A stretch of 64,000 nt of DNA, from positions 538,703,467-538,767,466 of the forward strand of contig OX422213.1 of the NCBI GenBank assembly GCA_949130495.1, given 5' to 3'. Positions 1-11,819 of this stretch are shown here, piece by piece. The stretch's first letter is position 1; each line of letters opens with the position of its first letter. This DNA is from Sambucus nigra. Its lineage: Eukaryota > Streptophyta > Magnoliopsida > Dipsacales > Adoxaceae. Made by a program: the position numbers and the translations under genes. The notes beneath the pieces were generated by a model. That model worked only from the letters and a program-made list of their open reading frames with translations, did no database searches and was not told the origin of the DNA.

Positions 1-897
1 TGCATTTTTTTAGCATATCCGGAAAGAGGAATATTGGCGATTTCCCAACCTCAGTGCCATATTAAAATCTCATGACAACATGCTCAACACCAAATATAAT
101 ACCACATGAATCGAAATTAGATTCCAACAAATATTTCCAGACTTCCATATGAATTTATCAATTCAAATATGAGTCAATAATCACAAGAAAATAACGAGAA
201 TAGTACTCGCGAGATTAAGGAGCATATTGTGTAAAACTCCATACCTTAAAATCATCATATGAATTATCATATAATTTCAGCCTCAAAATTTAATCACACC
301 ATAACGTTCCTCTTGCGAAAATAATCAAATCTCGTTCCAGCCCAAACTCGAGAAAACACCAAATAAGCCTTCTAATCTAAGGTTGAAATCTTGAATAAGT
401 TTGGGGCTATGGTTTGTATATGAAAGGGAGTAATTTTGGAGAGGTCTTCTGGTTGAAAAGTTTGATAAAAAGTGATTTGAAAAGTCCATCCACGAATTCG
501 TTGATATATAAAGGATTAAGAGTTTGATTAAGAAAAGAGTTATAATCAGATACAAACACTAAATGTTTTATTACGGACGATCGGACCGTTGTATTTGGAT
601 GAAATTTTACAGAGAATTATCTAAAGACGAGAGGAAGTTGTAAAAAAAAATTAGCTCGATCGGACCATTCAATATTTTTAAATATTTTTTTCCTAGAGAG
701 TTTTATGTTTTGAGGACTCGTCTATATAATAAAAATTCAATTAAAACTCCATTTTAATTCCAATTCCGAAACCGTTTGAAATTCTCATTTTTAAAAATAA
801 TAACCAACATATTCGAGCAATGAAAATAATTTTATCTCAAAATTTATTTTTTCCCCTTAATTTCGAAAATACCCAAAAAATTACGCGGGTTGTTACA
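1..897 (-). repeat. LTR copy 1 of the tandem array (partial)
   Basis: Left-truncated by the window edge. It aligns with the right-hand 895 or so bases of the complete copies and ends in TGTTACA at 891-897, which on the minus strand is the LTR 5' terminus TGTAACA. Copies 1 and 4 keep a short segment (around 380-395) that is missing from copies 2 and 3, so the copies fall into at least two subtypes. Confidence 0.85.
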
Positions 898-1140
898 CTT
901 CCCCACAAACAATGGAATTTCGCCCTCGAAATTCGTCGAATGCCTAACTCTCAAAAATCAGGCAAACAATCTCCAAGAATAAACTCGTCACCAAAAAATA
1001 ATTTCCTCACATCTAATCTAGATGCCAAATGCAAAACGATTCTCTAAAAATCTCTATCTCCAAATTTGCGCCACAAAAACGCAACAGATCCAAAACCCAA
1101 GACCCGAGGGTTGTCGTATACCTAAGCTCTGATACCATTC
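898..1140 (-). other. Internal segment 1 (243 bp): PPT and PBS only
   Basis: It lies between two LTRs. On the minus strand it starts with GAA and the primer site TGGTATCAGAGC (plus-strand positions 1126-1137), complementary to the 3' end of plant initiator tRNA-Met, and ends with purine tract GTTTGTGGGGAAG (898-910) directly against the LTR. There is no gag or pol similarity, and the short open frames here are not conserved as protein. The three internal segments are all exactly 243 bp. Confidence 0.8.
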
Positions 1141-2529
1141 TGTAACACCCCGCCCGTCCGGAGAGAGCGAGCGGAGAACCACTATCGATAAAACTGAACT
1201 AATCCACAAAATAACAAGGTATAGAGCATCTAAATCCCGTCCAAGAAAAGAAACCATTAAACTCAAATCTCTTCAAATAAATACAACAATTCTCTCGAAT
1301 AAATTACCACATCTAACTCGAAAATAAAATACAAATCTCCAGTTCTCTATACATCAAAATAATACAGTTTTCTCATCTTGTATTAAAAATCTTCCCAAAA
1401 CAATCCTCCCTAAAATCAATCTCCATAGCGCCCCAAAATCCGCGCTAACCTGCTACTAAAAGAAAATATGGGAAAGTACACAATACGACAGAAAAGATGC
1501 TCAACAAATATTAATGGTGAATAAAACGTAACAATACGAGTACGAACATTCAAATCAAATTGAATATCACAAGCAATTATATCAATATAATTTCTCAACA
1601 ACACATTAACCGGGTCACCAGGCCTCACCACCGTACCGCGCCTATGCATTTTTTTAGCATATCCGAAAAGAGGAATATTGGCGCTTTCCATACCTCAGTG
1701 CCATATTAAAATCTCATGACAACATGCTCAACACCAAATATAATACCACATGAATCGAAATTAGATTCCAACAAATATTTCCAGACTTCCAAATGAATTT
1801 ATCAATTCAAATATGAGTCAATAATCACAAGAAAATAACGAGAATAGTACTCGCAAGATTAAGGAGCATATTGTGTAAAACTCCATACCTTAAAATCATC
1901 ACATGAATCATCACATAATTTCAGCCTCAAAATCTAATCACACCATCACGTTCCTCTCGCGAAAATAATCAAATCTCGTTCTAGCCCAAACTCGAGAAAA
2001 CACCAAATAAGCCTTCTAATCTTGAATAAGTTTGGGGCTATGGTTTGTATATGAAAGGGAGTAATTTTGGAGAGGTCTTCTGGTTGAAAAGTTTGAGAAA
2101 ACGTGATTTGAAAAGTCCATCCACGAATTTGTTGATATATAAAGGATTAAGAGTTTGATTAAGAAAAGAGTTTTAATCAGATACAAACACTAAAAGTTTT
2201 ATTACGGACGATCGGACCGTTAGAATTGGATGAAATCTTATAGAGAATTATCTAAAGACGAGAGGAAGCTGTAAAAAAAATTCAGCTCGATCGGACCGTT
2301 CTATATTTTTAAATATTTTTTTTGCTAGAAAGTTTTATGTTTTGAGGACTCCTCTATATAATAAAAATTCAATTAAAACTCCATTTTAATTCCAATTTCG
2401 AAACCGTTTGAAATTCTCATTTTTAAAAATAATATCCAACATATTCGAGCGATAAAAATAATTTTTTCTGAAAATTTATTTTTTCCTCTTAATTTCGAAA
2501 ATACCCAAAAAATTACGCGGGTTGTTACA
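1141..2529 (-). repeat. LTR copy 2 of the tandem array (complete, 1389 bp)
   Basis: Bounded by TGTAACACCCCGCCC at 1141 and GGGTTGTTACA ending at 2529, the inverted TG..CA termini expected of an LTR. It differs from copies 1, 3 and 4 by scattered substitutions and small indels. The minus-strand frame at 1416-1691 is discussed under findings; it is not a recognised protein. Confidence 0.85.
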
Positions 2530-2772
2530 CTTCCCCACAAACAATGGAATTTCGCCCTCGAAATTCGCCGAATGCCTAACTGTAAAAAATCAGGATAACA
2601 ATCTCCAAAAATAAACTCGTCACCAAAAAATAATTTCCTCACATCTAATCTAGATGTCTAATGCAAAACGATTCTCTAAAAATCTCTATCTCCAAATTCG
2701 CGCCACAAAAACGCAACAGATCCAATACCCAAGATTCGAGGGTTGTCGTATTCCTAAGCTCTGATACCATTC
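2530..2772 (-). other. Internal segment 2 (243 bp): PPT and PBS only
   Basis: Same organisation as the segment at 898-1140. The purine tract (minus strand) sits at 2530-2542 against the LTR, and primer site TGGTATCAGAGC corresponds to plus-strand positions 2758-2769. Non-coding. Confidence 0.8.
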
Positions 2773-4148
2773 TGTAACACCCCGCCCGTTCGGGGAGAGC
2801 GAGCGGAGCACCACTATCGATAAAACTGATCTAATCCACACGATAACAAGGTATAGAGCATCTAAATCACATCCAAGAAAAGAAACCACTAAACTCAAAT
2901 CTCTTCAAATAAATACAACAATTCTCTCGAATAAATTACCACATCTAACTCGAAAATAAAATACAAATCTCCAGTTCTCTATACATCAAAGTAATACAAT
3001 CTTCTCATCTTGTATTAAAAATCTTCCCCAAATAATCCTCGCTAAAATCAATCTCCATATCGCCCCAGAATCCGCGCTAACCTGCTACTAAAAGAAAATA
3101 TGGGGAAGTACACAATACGACAAGAAAGATGCTCAAAAAATATTAGCGGTGAATAAAACGTAACAATATGAGTACGCACATTCAAATCAAAGTGAATCTC
3201 ACAAGCAATTATATCAATATAATTTCGCAACAACACATTAACCGGGTCACCAGGCCTCACCACCGTACCGCGCCTATGCATTTTTTTAGCATATCCGGAA
3301 GAGGAATATTGGCGGTTGGCCAACCTCAGTGCCATATTAAAATCTCATGACAACATGATCAACACCAAATATAATACCACATAAATCGAAATTAGATTCC
3401 AACAAATATTTCCAGACTTCCAAATGAATTTATCAATTCAAATATGAGTCAATAATAACAAGAAATAACGAGAATAGTATTCGCGAGATTAAGGAGCATA
3501 TTGTGTAAAACTCCATACCTTAAAATCATCACATAATTTCAGCCTCAAAATCTAATCACACCATCACGTTCCTCTCGCGAAAATAATCAAATCTCGTTCT
3601 AGCCCAAACTCGAGAAAACACCAAATAAGCCTTCTAATCTTGAATAAGTTTGGGGCTATGGTTTGTATATGAAAGGGAGTAATTTTGGAGAGGTCTTCTG
3701 GTTGAAAAGTTTGAGAAAACGTGATTTGAAAAGTCCATCCACGAATTTGTTGATATATAAAGGATTAAGAGTTTGATTAAGAAAAGAGTTCTAATCAGAT
3801 ACAAACACTAAAAGTTTTATTACGGACGATCGGACCGTTGGAATTGGATGAAATTTTACAGAGAATTATCAAAAGTCGAGAGGAAGCTGTAAAAAAAATT
3901 CAGCTCGATCGCACCGTTCAATATTTTTAAATATTTTTTTTTGCTAGCGAGTTTAATGTTTTGAGGACTCCTCTATATAATAAAAATTCAATTAAAACTC
4001 CATTTTAATTCCAATTCTGAAACCGTTTGAAATTCTCATTTTTAAAAATAATAACCAATATATTCGAGCAATAAAAATAATTTTATCTCAAAATTTATTT
4101 TTTCCTCTTAATTTCGAAAATACCCAAAAAATTACGCGGGTTGTTACA
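2773..4148 (-). repeat. LTR copy 3 of the tandem array (complete, 1376 bp)
   Basis: Bounded by TGTAACACCCC at 2773 and GTTGTTACA ending at 4148. It is slightly shorter than the 1389-bp copies through small deletions, for example near 3528-3535 in the CATCACATGAATCATC stretch present in copy 2. Confidence 0.85.
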
Positions 4149-4391
4149 CTTCCCCACAAACAATGGAATTTCTCCCTCGAAATTCGCCGAATGCCTAACT
4201 CTAAAAAATCAGGCCAACAATCTCCAAAAATAAACTTGTCACCAAAAAATAATTTCCTCACATATAATCTAGATGCCTAATGCAAAATGATTCTCTAAAA
4301 ATCTCTATCTCCAAATTCGCGCCACAAAAATGCAACAGATCCAAAACCCAAAACCCGAGGGTTGTCGTATACCTAAGCTCTGATACCATTC
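4149..4391 (-). other. Internal segment 3 (243 bp): PPT and PBS only
   Basis: Same organisation and exactly the same length as the other two internal segments. Primer site TGGTATCAGAGC corresponds to plus-strand 4377-4388 and the purine tract to 4149-4161. Non-coding. Confidence 0.8.
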
Positions 4392-5780
4392 TGTAACACC
4401 CCGCCCATCCGGGAGAACGGGGGGAGCACCACTATCGATAAAACTGAACTAATCCACACAATAACAAGGTATAGAGCATCTAAATACCGTCCAAGAAAAG
4501 AAACCACTAAACTCAAATCTCTTCATATAAATACAACAATTCTCTCGAATAAATTATCACATCTAAGTCGAAAATAAAGTACAAATCTCCAGTTCTCTAT
4601 ACATAAAAATAATACAATCTTCTCATCTTGTATTAAAAATCTTCGCAAAATAATCCTCGCTAAAATCAATCTCCATAGCGCCCCAAAATCCGCGCTAACC
4701 TGCTACTAAAAGAAAATATGGGGAAGTACACAATACGACAGGAAAGATGCTCAACAAATATTAGCGGTGAATAAAACGTAATAATATGAGTATGAACATT
4801 CAAATCAAAGTGAATCTCACAAGCAATTATATCAATATAATTTCTCAACAACACATTAACCGGGTCACCAGGTCTCACCACCGTACCGCGCCTATGCATT
4901 TTTTTAGCATATCCGGAAAGAGGAATATTGGCGGTTGCCCAACCTCAGTGCCATATTAAAATCTCATGACAACATGCTCAACACCAAATATAATACCACA
5001 TGAATCCAAATTAGATTCCAACAAATATTTCTAGACTTCTAAATGAATTTATCAATTCAAATATGAGTCAATAATCACAAGAAAATAACAAGAATAGTAC
5101 TCGCGAGATTAAGGAGCATATTGTTTAAAACTCAATACCTTAAAATCATCACATGATTTCAGAGTCAAAATCTAATCACACCATCACGTTCCTCTCGCAA
5201 AAATAATCAAATCTCGTTCTAGCCCAAACTCGAGAAAACACAAAATAAGCCTTCTAATCTAAGGTTGAAATCTTGAATAAGTTTGGGGCTATGGTTTGTA
5301 TATGAAAGGGAGTAATTTTGGAGAGGTCTTCTAGTTGAAAAGTTTGAGAAAACGTTATTTGAAAAGTCCATCCACGAATTTTTTGATATATAAAGGATTA
5401 AGAGTTTGATTAAGAAAAGAGTTCTAATCAGATACAAACACTAAAAGTTTTATTACGGACGATCGAACCGTTAGAATTGGATAAAATCTTACAGAGAATT
5501 ATCTAAAGACGAGAGGAAGCTGTAAAAAAATTCAACTCGATCGGATCGTTCAATATTTTTAAATATTTTTTTTTGCTAGAGAGTTTTATGTTTTGAGGAC
5601 TCCTCTATATAATAAAAATTCAATTAAAACTCCATTTTAATTCCAATTCCGAAACCGTTTGAAATTCTCATTTTTAAAAATAATGACCAACATATTCGAG
5701 CAATAAAAATAATTTTATCTCAAAATTTATTCTTTCTTCTTAATTTCGAAAATACCCAAAAAATTACGCGGGTTGTTACA
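4392..5780 (-). repeat. LTR copy 4 of the tandem array (complete, 1389 bp)
   Basis: Bounded by TGTAACACCCC at 4392 and GGTTGTTACA ending at 5780. It is followed by only 23 bp of internal sequence (5781-5803, the purine tract and a few bases) before LINE sequence begins. This LTR is therefore the right-hand end of the preserved array. Confidence 0.85.
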
Positions 5781-5803
5781 CTTCCCCACAAACAATGGAA
5801 TTT

Positions 5804-7067
5804 AGACCTGACATAAAGAGAAGTATTTCTCCTATATGGATTCATTTCCTCAATTGACTATTCATTTTTTCTCTAAACCATCTCTATATTCCATTGCTCA
5901 ATTAGTGAGAAATCCATTGATATTGGATAACTCCACTGCTAAAATTAATTATCCCAGCCTGGCAAGAGTTTGTGCTGAAGTGGACCTCTTAAAAAACGTT
6001 CCTAAGAGGGTCTCGATAGGATTCGGAAATAGGGGTTTTTGGCAAGTAATTGAGTATGAAAATATGCCTTTTTACTTCTCTCATTGCTTCAAGAAGGGTC
6101 ATAAAGAGAGTACATGCATATTTAAAATGGGCAATAAAGTACAGAACAAGCAGGTGTTAAGGGAGTATAAGGAGATATGTCAAAGGCAACCTAAATCAGG
6201 GTCGTTAAATCCCATTGTTCTCCACAAAACTGATAAAGGCAAACAGAGTCTGCAGTAGATCAGTAAAGTTGACCTAGGTGATAAGGTTCAATATGGTGAA
6301 AAGTTATTCACACCTAAGCAATTACTGCCTGTTGAGGAGAATACTATTGAGATAGAGGAAAGTAATCAAGATCTATGTAAAAAGGAAGAAAATTTCTAGC
6401 AAGACCTCTGCAATGAGAAAAATACCAACTGTGCTGCAAATGTCAACTCTGAGGTGCTAACAAGCGAAAGGAAAGAGGGTCGTCACACCTATAAAGAGAA
6501 TAAAGTATATCAAGAGGAGAGTGGTGAAAATGGAAACCTATGCAAAATAGTGGATCAATATAGCAAGGAGACTAATCAAATTCCTAAGTCAGTTATTGAA
6601 GCAGACATAGAGATGGATGGTGAAATTCTCCAAAAGAAGCAGTACCAAAAACCAAGACCTCAGCTGAATAAAAGAATTTACAAATGAATTAATGAGAATT
6701 TTTTGAGAATTCATAAAGAATACTAGCTCCCAAAGAAGTTGTGATTGTTGACACCTGTTCTCTATCCCCTAGAGGGATAAATATCCCAGACAATGAGTCT
6801 ATCAGGGCTGCTGACCATATGTATTCTAATGATGGGGATAAAGATGAATTTTTAGAAGTTCCTTTATTGGAAGATCTTATGGAATTCAGTAAAAAGCTAG
6901 AAAATAAGATTCAAGCTTATAAAAGGTTGGAGAAAATTCGAAAGAAAAAAGACATTATGGTTGAGAAACCATTAAAACCTGCTTTTATTGACCCCTTGCT
7001 CAGGGGAAGAATAAGATCATCGTCTAAAGGTATCACTCAATCCCATCCCAATAATTCTAAATGTTAA
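5804..7067 (+). pseudogene. LINE ORF1 remnant (DUF4283/zinc-knuckle RNA-binding protein)
   Basis: ORF1 of plant L1 elements encodes an RNA-binding chaperone-like protein that coats the LINE transcript. The readable part starts inside the DUF4283 domain. A frame slip near 5840 separates the first residues from the long frame that includes FFSKPSLYSIAQLV and the conserved ARVCAEVDLL block. The knuckle is SHCFKKGHKESTC; the usual first cysteine is a phenylalanine (TTC), so it is broken. In-frame stops occur at 6256-6258 and near 6400, with another frame change before 6741. The last block ends at 7067, overlapping the ORF2 start by 7 bp, as in related LINEs. Confidence 0.75.
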
Positions 7068-7995
7068 ATTTTATTGTGTGGAATATTAGAGGGGATGCAA
7101 AGAAATCATCGTCCAGGAGAATTAAGAGATTAATGAGAATTCATAAAGTGCCTATTATAGCTTTTATTGAGCCAAAAGTGGATCCTCTGAAAATCAATTT
7201 CTATAAATTAAAATGGGGTTTTGATAATTGTTGTGCTAATGAAAATGGAAAAATATGGTTATTTTGGAGGTTTAAGGTCTGCATTAATATGGTGGATGTG
7301 TCTAAGCAACAAATTATAGTTAACATAGTTCATCAAAGATTCTTATTGGATTTATAATTAACTTTAGTTTATGCTAAATGTTCTAAAGAAGAGAGGAGGG
7401 TTCTTTGGGATGATCTTGTTGATATCTCAAATCGTTGTCAAGCTCATCCTCATATTGTCATTGGAGATTTTAATGTTGTAGAATTTCAATAAAAAAAGTA
7501 GGAGCAAATGCTGTTGACATTCGTGCTACATGTGAGTTTCTTCAAGCTGTTGATGACCGTGGCCTCATGGATATGGGTTATAAAGGATATAGGTTCACTT
7601 GGTGTAACAATAGAGATGAATATGGGGTTATTTTTGCTAGATTGGATCGATATTTATTTAATCAAAAGTGTTCTGATAATTTTTTGAACTCATCTATTGA
7701 TCATCTAAACAGAACAACTTCTGATCATGCTCCAATGTTGCTCTCTGTTAACACCTCATTGGATTTAAAGCCAAAATTCTTTAAATTTCAGAATATGTGG
7801 AACCAGAACTCTTCATTCCTAGAGGTGGAAAATCAATCTTGGATTAAAAGGGTAGATGCAGAAGGGATGGGAGATTTTGGGCTAAAACATCAAAGACTGA
7901 AAGGTGAGCTCAAAAAATGGAACAAGGATCATTTCAAAGATATTTTCCAAGAAGTGAAAGACCAGGAAGATAATGTTATTCATCTGGAGACATAA
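7061..7995 (+). pseudogene. LINE ORF2 endonuclease domain (APE-like), broken
   Basis: The domain nicks target DNA to prime reverse transcription. It opens with MLNFIVWNIRG at 7061, the typical N-terminus of plant L1 endonucleases, including the metal-binding N. The downstream IEPK motif (residues about 34-37) is visible. The frame stops at 7355-7357 and shifts. The later part (7567-7995) contains GYRFTWCNNR and the catalytic-type SDHAPM motif around 7720-7740. Several stops and at least one frameshift lie between. Confidence 0.8.
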
Positions 7996-9335
7996 TATGA
8001 AAGTTTTAGAAATAACGTAGTGAGAATGGATCTAAACAAGGGTAGGGCTAAGATGTTAGAAGCAATGAAGTTGGAGGAAATCTAGTGGAAGCAAAAGTCT
8101 ACAATTAAGTGGTTGAAACTTGGGGACTCTAATACAAAAATTTTCCATGCTAGTGTTAAAAATAAGCATAGAAAACTATCGATTTAGTCCATTGAAGACG
8201 GGTATGGTAATCAAGTGGAAGATATGGTTAATATAACAGATATTTTCATTGATCATTATAAGAACATATGGCAAAGTGACCAAAATGTAGCTGATGTAGA
8301 TTTATCAGAGCTGATCCCCAACATAATCACTGAAGAATCTAACAAGGATATAGAAGAATTTTCTTCAGAAGAGGAGGTGTTTAAAGATATTAATGATCTT
8401 AGTGAGGAATCCACTCCTAGTCCTGATGGATTTGGGGGTATCTTTTATAAATCTTGTTGGGAAATTATAAAAACTGATCTCTTATGTTCTATTAATAGTT
8501 TTTTTTGCAGGAAATCAAATCCCCAAGAGCTGGTCAAGCACTGTTATTGTGCTCATTCCAAAGGTCCCTCATCCAAAGAAATATGGAGATTATCTCCCTA
8601 TTAGCCCATGTAACTTCTCTTGCAAAATCATCTCTAAGATATTGGCATCAAGGCTATCTAAAATCCTTCCCAATATAATTTCTCCTAATCAAAGTGGCTT
8701 TGTTAAAGGAAGATCTATTCAAGACAATGTGTTCTTAGCTTAAGAAATGGTGCACAACTTGGGAAAGAAGAGTTTTGGAGTTAATGTCATCTTAAAAATG
8801 GACATGGAAAAAGCCAATGATAGAGTCCACTGGTTATTTTTTATCAAAGTGTTAAGACAATTTTGATTTGGGGAGAGATGGATAGATTTGATTTGGAGAA
8901 GCATTTCAAACAACTGGTTTTCTATTTTGACTAATGGTGAAGCCAAGGGGTATTTTAAATCCTCTCATGGATTAAGGCAAGGGGATCCTCTATTTTTAGT
9001 CTCTTTATTATTGCAGCTGAAGTTTTCAGCAGGGGATTGAATAATTTGATGGCCAGCGATAAAGCTAAAGCATATTACCATGATACTGGTAGTCCAATTA
9101 TTTCTCACCTTGCCTTTGTAGACAATATAGTTGTTTTTTGTAGAGGTGATAAGAGAAGCTTGAAGCAATGTCTAGATTTTATCCAAATATACTCTTCTAT
9201 GTCTGGTCCAAAAATTAACATGATGAAAAGTAGCTTTACAATTGATCCCAAATCTTCACTGAAATTCAGAAATAAAATGGAAAATTGTACAAGTCTTTCT
9301 TTCAAAACTCCCCCTCTCAAATATTTGGGCTCTCC
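7996..9335 (+). pseudogene. LINE reverse transcriptase, N-terminal and palm part
   Basis: Recognisable RT blocks in order: a PDGFGG-type motif near 8425; the QSGFVKGRSIQDN block near 8690; MDMEKANDRVHW at 8798-8833 (usually EKAYDR); the GLRQGDPL block near 8965; and FVDN at 9115-9126, where active enzymes have F/Y-A-D-D. The second aspartate is replaced by asparagine, so catalysis would be lost. The frame changes several times. The coding sequence stops at 9335 inside KYLGSP, where the gypsy element is inserted, and resumes at 18488. Confidence 0.8.
9331..9335. other. Target-site duplication TCTCC (left)
   Basis: Identical to 18483-18487. Removing the gypsy element and one copy restores the LINE reading KYLGSPLFKG. 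Confidence 0.95.
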
Positions 9336-11585
9336 TGTAATGACCCCACTTTTATGTAGTTTGTTTTTACACTCTTGTGTTACTTATTATCTTATAAATG
9401 TTGTATTATTATATATGGGGTATTATTGTCTATCAATATAACAAACCCCATTTTTAATTACAAAGAATCAACTGTAAATTGGATCAAATCGAAGGCTTAT
9501 GACATATCTTAAGGCAAATAATAAGTTTTGTGGTAGAAAATATAATTTTATGAAACTTTAAGGACTAAAATAAATATATAAAATGGGCCATTTTGTAAAT
9601 AAAATATTTTCAAGGATCTCTAAGAAACATTCAAAATATATAGTGTGAAATTACCAAAATACCCTTCAAGTGTGAAATGACCCTTATGCCCTTATCACCT
9701 TTCCACCACGTGCTAGTCACTTCCACCATCCACATGTCATCCGTAGAGAGAGAGCTAAAACACTTGTCATCATTTGGTGATATTAACACTGCAAGACCAC
9801 TCCGGATCGCGACACCTCGGTGTTGAATCACCAATCCAAAAATCCTAGTCATTAGACACATGTCAACACCGTAATACTTTTGAAAACCTATAAATAGGGC
9901 CTTAGGGTTCATTTGAAACTCACACCAATTCCTTGAGAATTATAGTAAGAAAGAGTGATAGAAAGCTTGGGAAATATCTTAAGAAGGAGTTCTATAATTT
10001 TGAAGAAAGAATTCAATTCGTAGGTATGATTTTATTTAAATGTTATAATGTATTTTTATAGTTTTAATTTTGTGTTTTATAGCTTTACTTAGTAGTTATG
10101 CTGGTAAAATACACTAAGGACTTCACTAATCAAAACTTAAAGTTTTGAAGAAATCCAAGTTGATTTTATTTTCATGTAAGCTTGTTTGAAATTGTATATA
10201 CGCTTTTAAAAATGATTTTTTTAAAAGTAATTGCTCGTTATTATGGAATCCCATTTAAGTAATTCCGAAGTCAGGCCCGGTGAAATTCTGTCTAGACGAG
10301 ATCGTATTTAAGTGGTGCCCCTGCAACCCTCCATCTCTACTGAGAATGAATTCGAAAATGTTCTATCTAGAGGAAATGGTATTTAAGCGGTGCCCCTGTG
10401 ACCCTCCATCTCTATTGGGAACCGACTGATTAAGAAGAACTATGAATTGAATCCTTTAATTACGATCAATAAGTTTTAAAAGTTAAGAAAATGGTTTTTA
10501 GTAATCCTTTGAAACAAGTTACTATTAAAATACAATATGTAGACTGGACCTTGTTTAGAACATATACTTAAACCTTTATCGTATTTGTTAGATTAACGTG
10601 CGATCGAAGACTCATTATCTATAATTTTGACCTCTATTTTAGGTGAGTACTTTATACAATTTCTTACGCATTTTGATTATATTATATTGTGCAAACTATG
10701 TATATTTTGTGAAATGCTTTTATTCTCAAAATGCATCTGATATCGATGATTTCGTAGTTTGTTATATGTTTATATCTCTCCATATAAACATCTGATTTGA
10801 ATTCTAAAATTATTGATTCGGCCTATGGAAACTCTCTTACTATATTGGCCTTGACTACCGGGTGGAAATATTTGGGTGGTACCTTCCCACCTGGTTTATC
10901 GCTGGTGTAGGCGTTGTTCCAGAAATCATAATTATCTGTCTGTGATGTTACCGGGTGGAAACATTTGGTAACACTATCTGTCTGGGTATTAGAGTGTATA
11001 TGGCCACTAAAACTGAATAATTGATATATGCTCAATTGTTTTATCTTCTCTGTTCTGAACTGTTTATTCTGAATATATATAATGTCATCTACTTTATATA
11101 TATTACTTGGAATTCCTATCTTTATTTATAAACTTTCTATTCTAAATTGAATAGGTATCAATATTCTGAAAAACCCTGGAATGTCTGGAGATTGAATCTC
11201 ATTCGACTTTTAGCTGACGTTGTATAAATAACCATTTTTAGGAGATAATTAAGCTCGTGGATGGAACGAAAAAGGACTATGTTGAAGATTTAGCTTTTAA
11301 AGCTCTTTTTGTTACCTTAAGTAGAAGTTTGTTTAATTAGATTGAGCATGTTTAGCTCTTTGTGTCAAGTTGTAACTTGTTGATATTTTAATACAAATGA
11401 AGTTCCCTTTAGAAAGCTCTGATGATGTAATTCCTTCACTTTCAGTATTTTACGATTCATAACGATGTGATTATACTTCCGCTACATATATTTTAAAGGA
11501 ATTTTTTTTAAGGCCAGAATATTGGATGCCTTGGTGGCATGTCAAGACACTCGTTCTCTATTATTTTTGGGTCGGGGTCGTGACA
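9336..11585 (+). repeat. 5' LTR of the gypsy element (2250 bp)
   Basis: Starts TGTAATGACC and ends GTCGTGACA. Promoter-like TATAAATAG lies at 9889-9897. A 75-bp internal duplication is visible (CTAGACGAGAT.. near 10292 and CTAGAGGAAAT.. near 10367, each followed by a GTGCCCCTG block). A second pair of ACCGGGTGGAAA blocks lies near 10857 and 10951. Compared with the 3' LTR it lacks 10 bp near 10907. Confidence 0.95.
9889..9897 (+). promoter_or_regulatory. Putative TATA box of the gypsy 5' LTR
   Basis: TATAAATAG in the context CCTATAAATAGGGCC is a strong plant TATA match. The same motif is kept in the 3' LTR at 16774-16782. Transcription would start about 30 bp downstream; the start site itself is not visible. 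Confidence 0.6.
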
Positions 11586-11589
11586 TAGG

Positions 11590-11601
11590 TGGTATCAGAG
11601 C
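11590..11601 (+). other. Primer-binding site of the gypsy element (tRNA-Met type)
   Basis: TGGTATCAGAGC, 4 bp after the LTR end, matches the complement of the plant initiator tRNA-Met 3' end used by most plant LTR elements. Confidence 0.9.
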
Positions 11602-11819
11602 ATAGGTTATGAACCCGTAGACTACTGAGCATAGGTTTCGAATGTTATCGATTTTATGTTTCCATCCTTAGGAGTAAGTATTAAAAATTTAATTTATGTG
11701 ATAACTCTCCCTATGTGTTATATTATTTATAATTGGTCTTTTAGTTTTCAATATTGATATAGTATAATAGATCTTACGTTTGGCCATGACTGTAGAAAAT
11801 GACCAAGTGAAGATCATCA

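Larger units (their letters stand above)
1..5803 (-). mobile_element. Tandem array of a non-coding LTR element with shared LTRs
   Basis: The sequence repeats with unit starts near 1, 1645, 3277 and 4895 (periods 1644, 1632 and 1618 bp). Read on the minus strand, each unit is LTR, PBS, short internal segment, PPT, LTR. The LTRs end in the inverted pair TGTAACA/TGTTACA. A tRNA-Met-type primer site lies 3 bp after one LTR edge and a GTTTGTGGGGAAG purine tract abuts the other. No internal segment codes for a protein. The PPT-side sequence resembles the 3' terminus of chromovirus-type gypsy elements, so the family is probably a coding-deleted gypsy derivative; this is inference. The array continues beyond the left window edge and is cut at 5803 by LINE sequence. 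Confidence 0.85.

Noticed and set aside
1054..2898. Minus-strand 70-codon frames at 1054-1266 and 2686-2898
   Set aside because: They span the PBS and LTR edge of the tandem array. They would place protein across a primer site and are not kept in the third copy.
9631..9912. 93-codon minus-strand frame, repeated at 16516-16797
   Set aside because: It lies in both gypsy LTRs antisense to the promoter region. It is open in both copies simply because they are LTR duplicates, and it resembles no protein.
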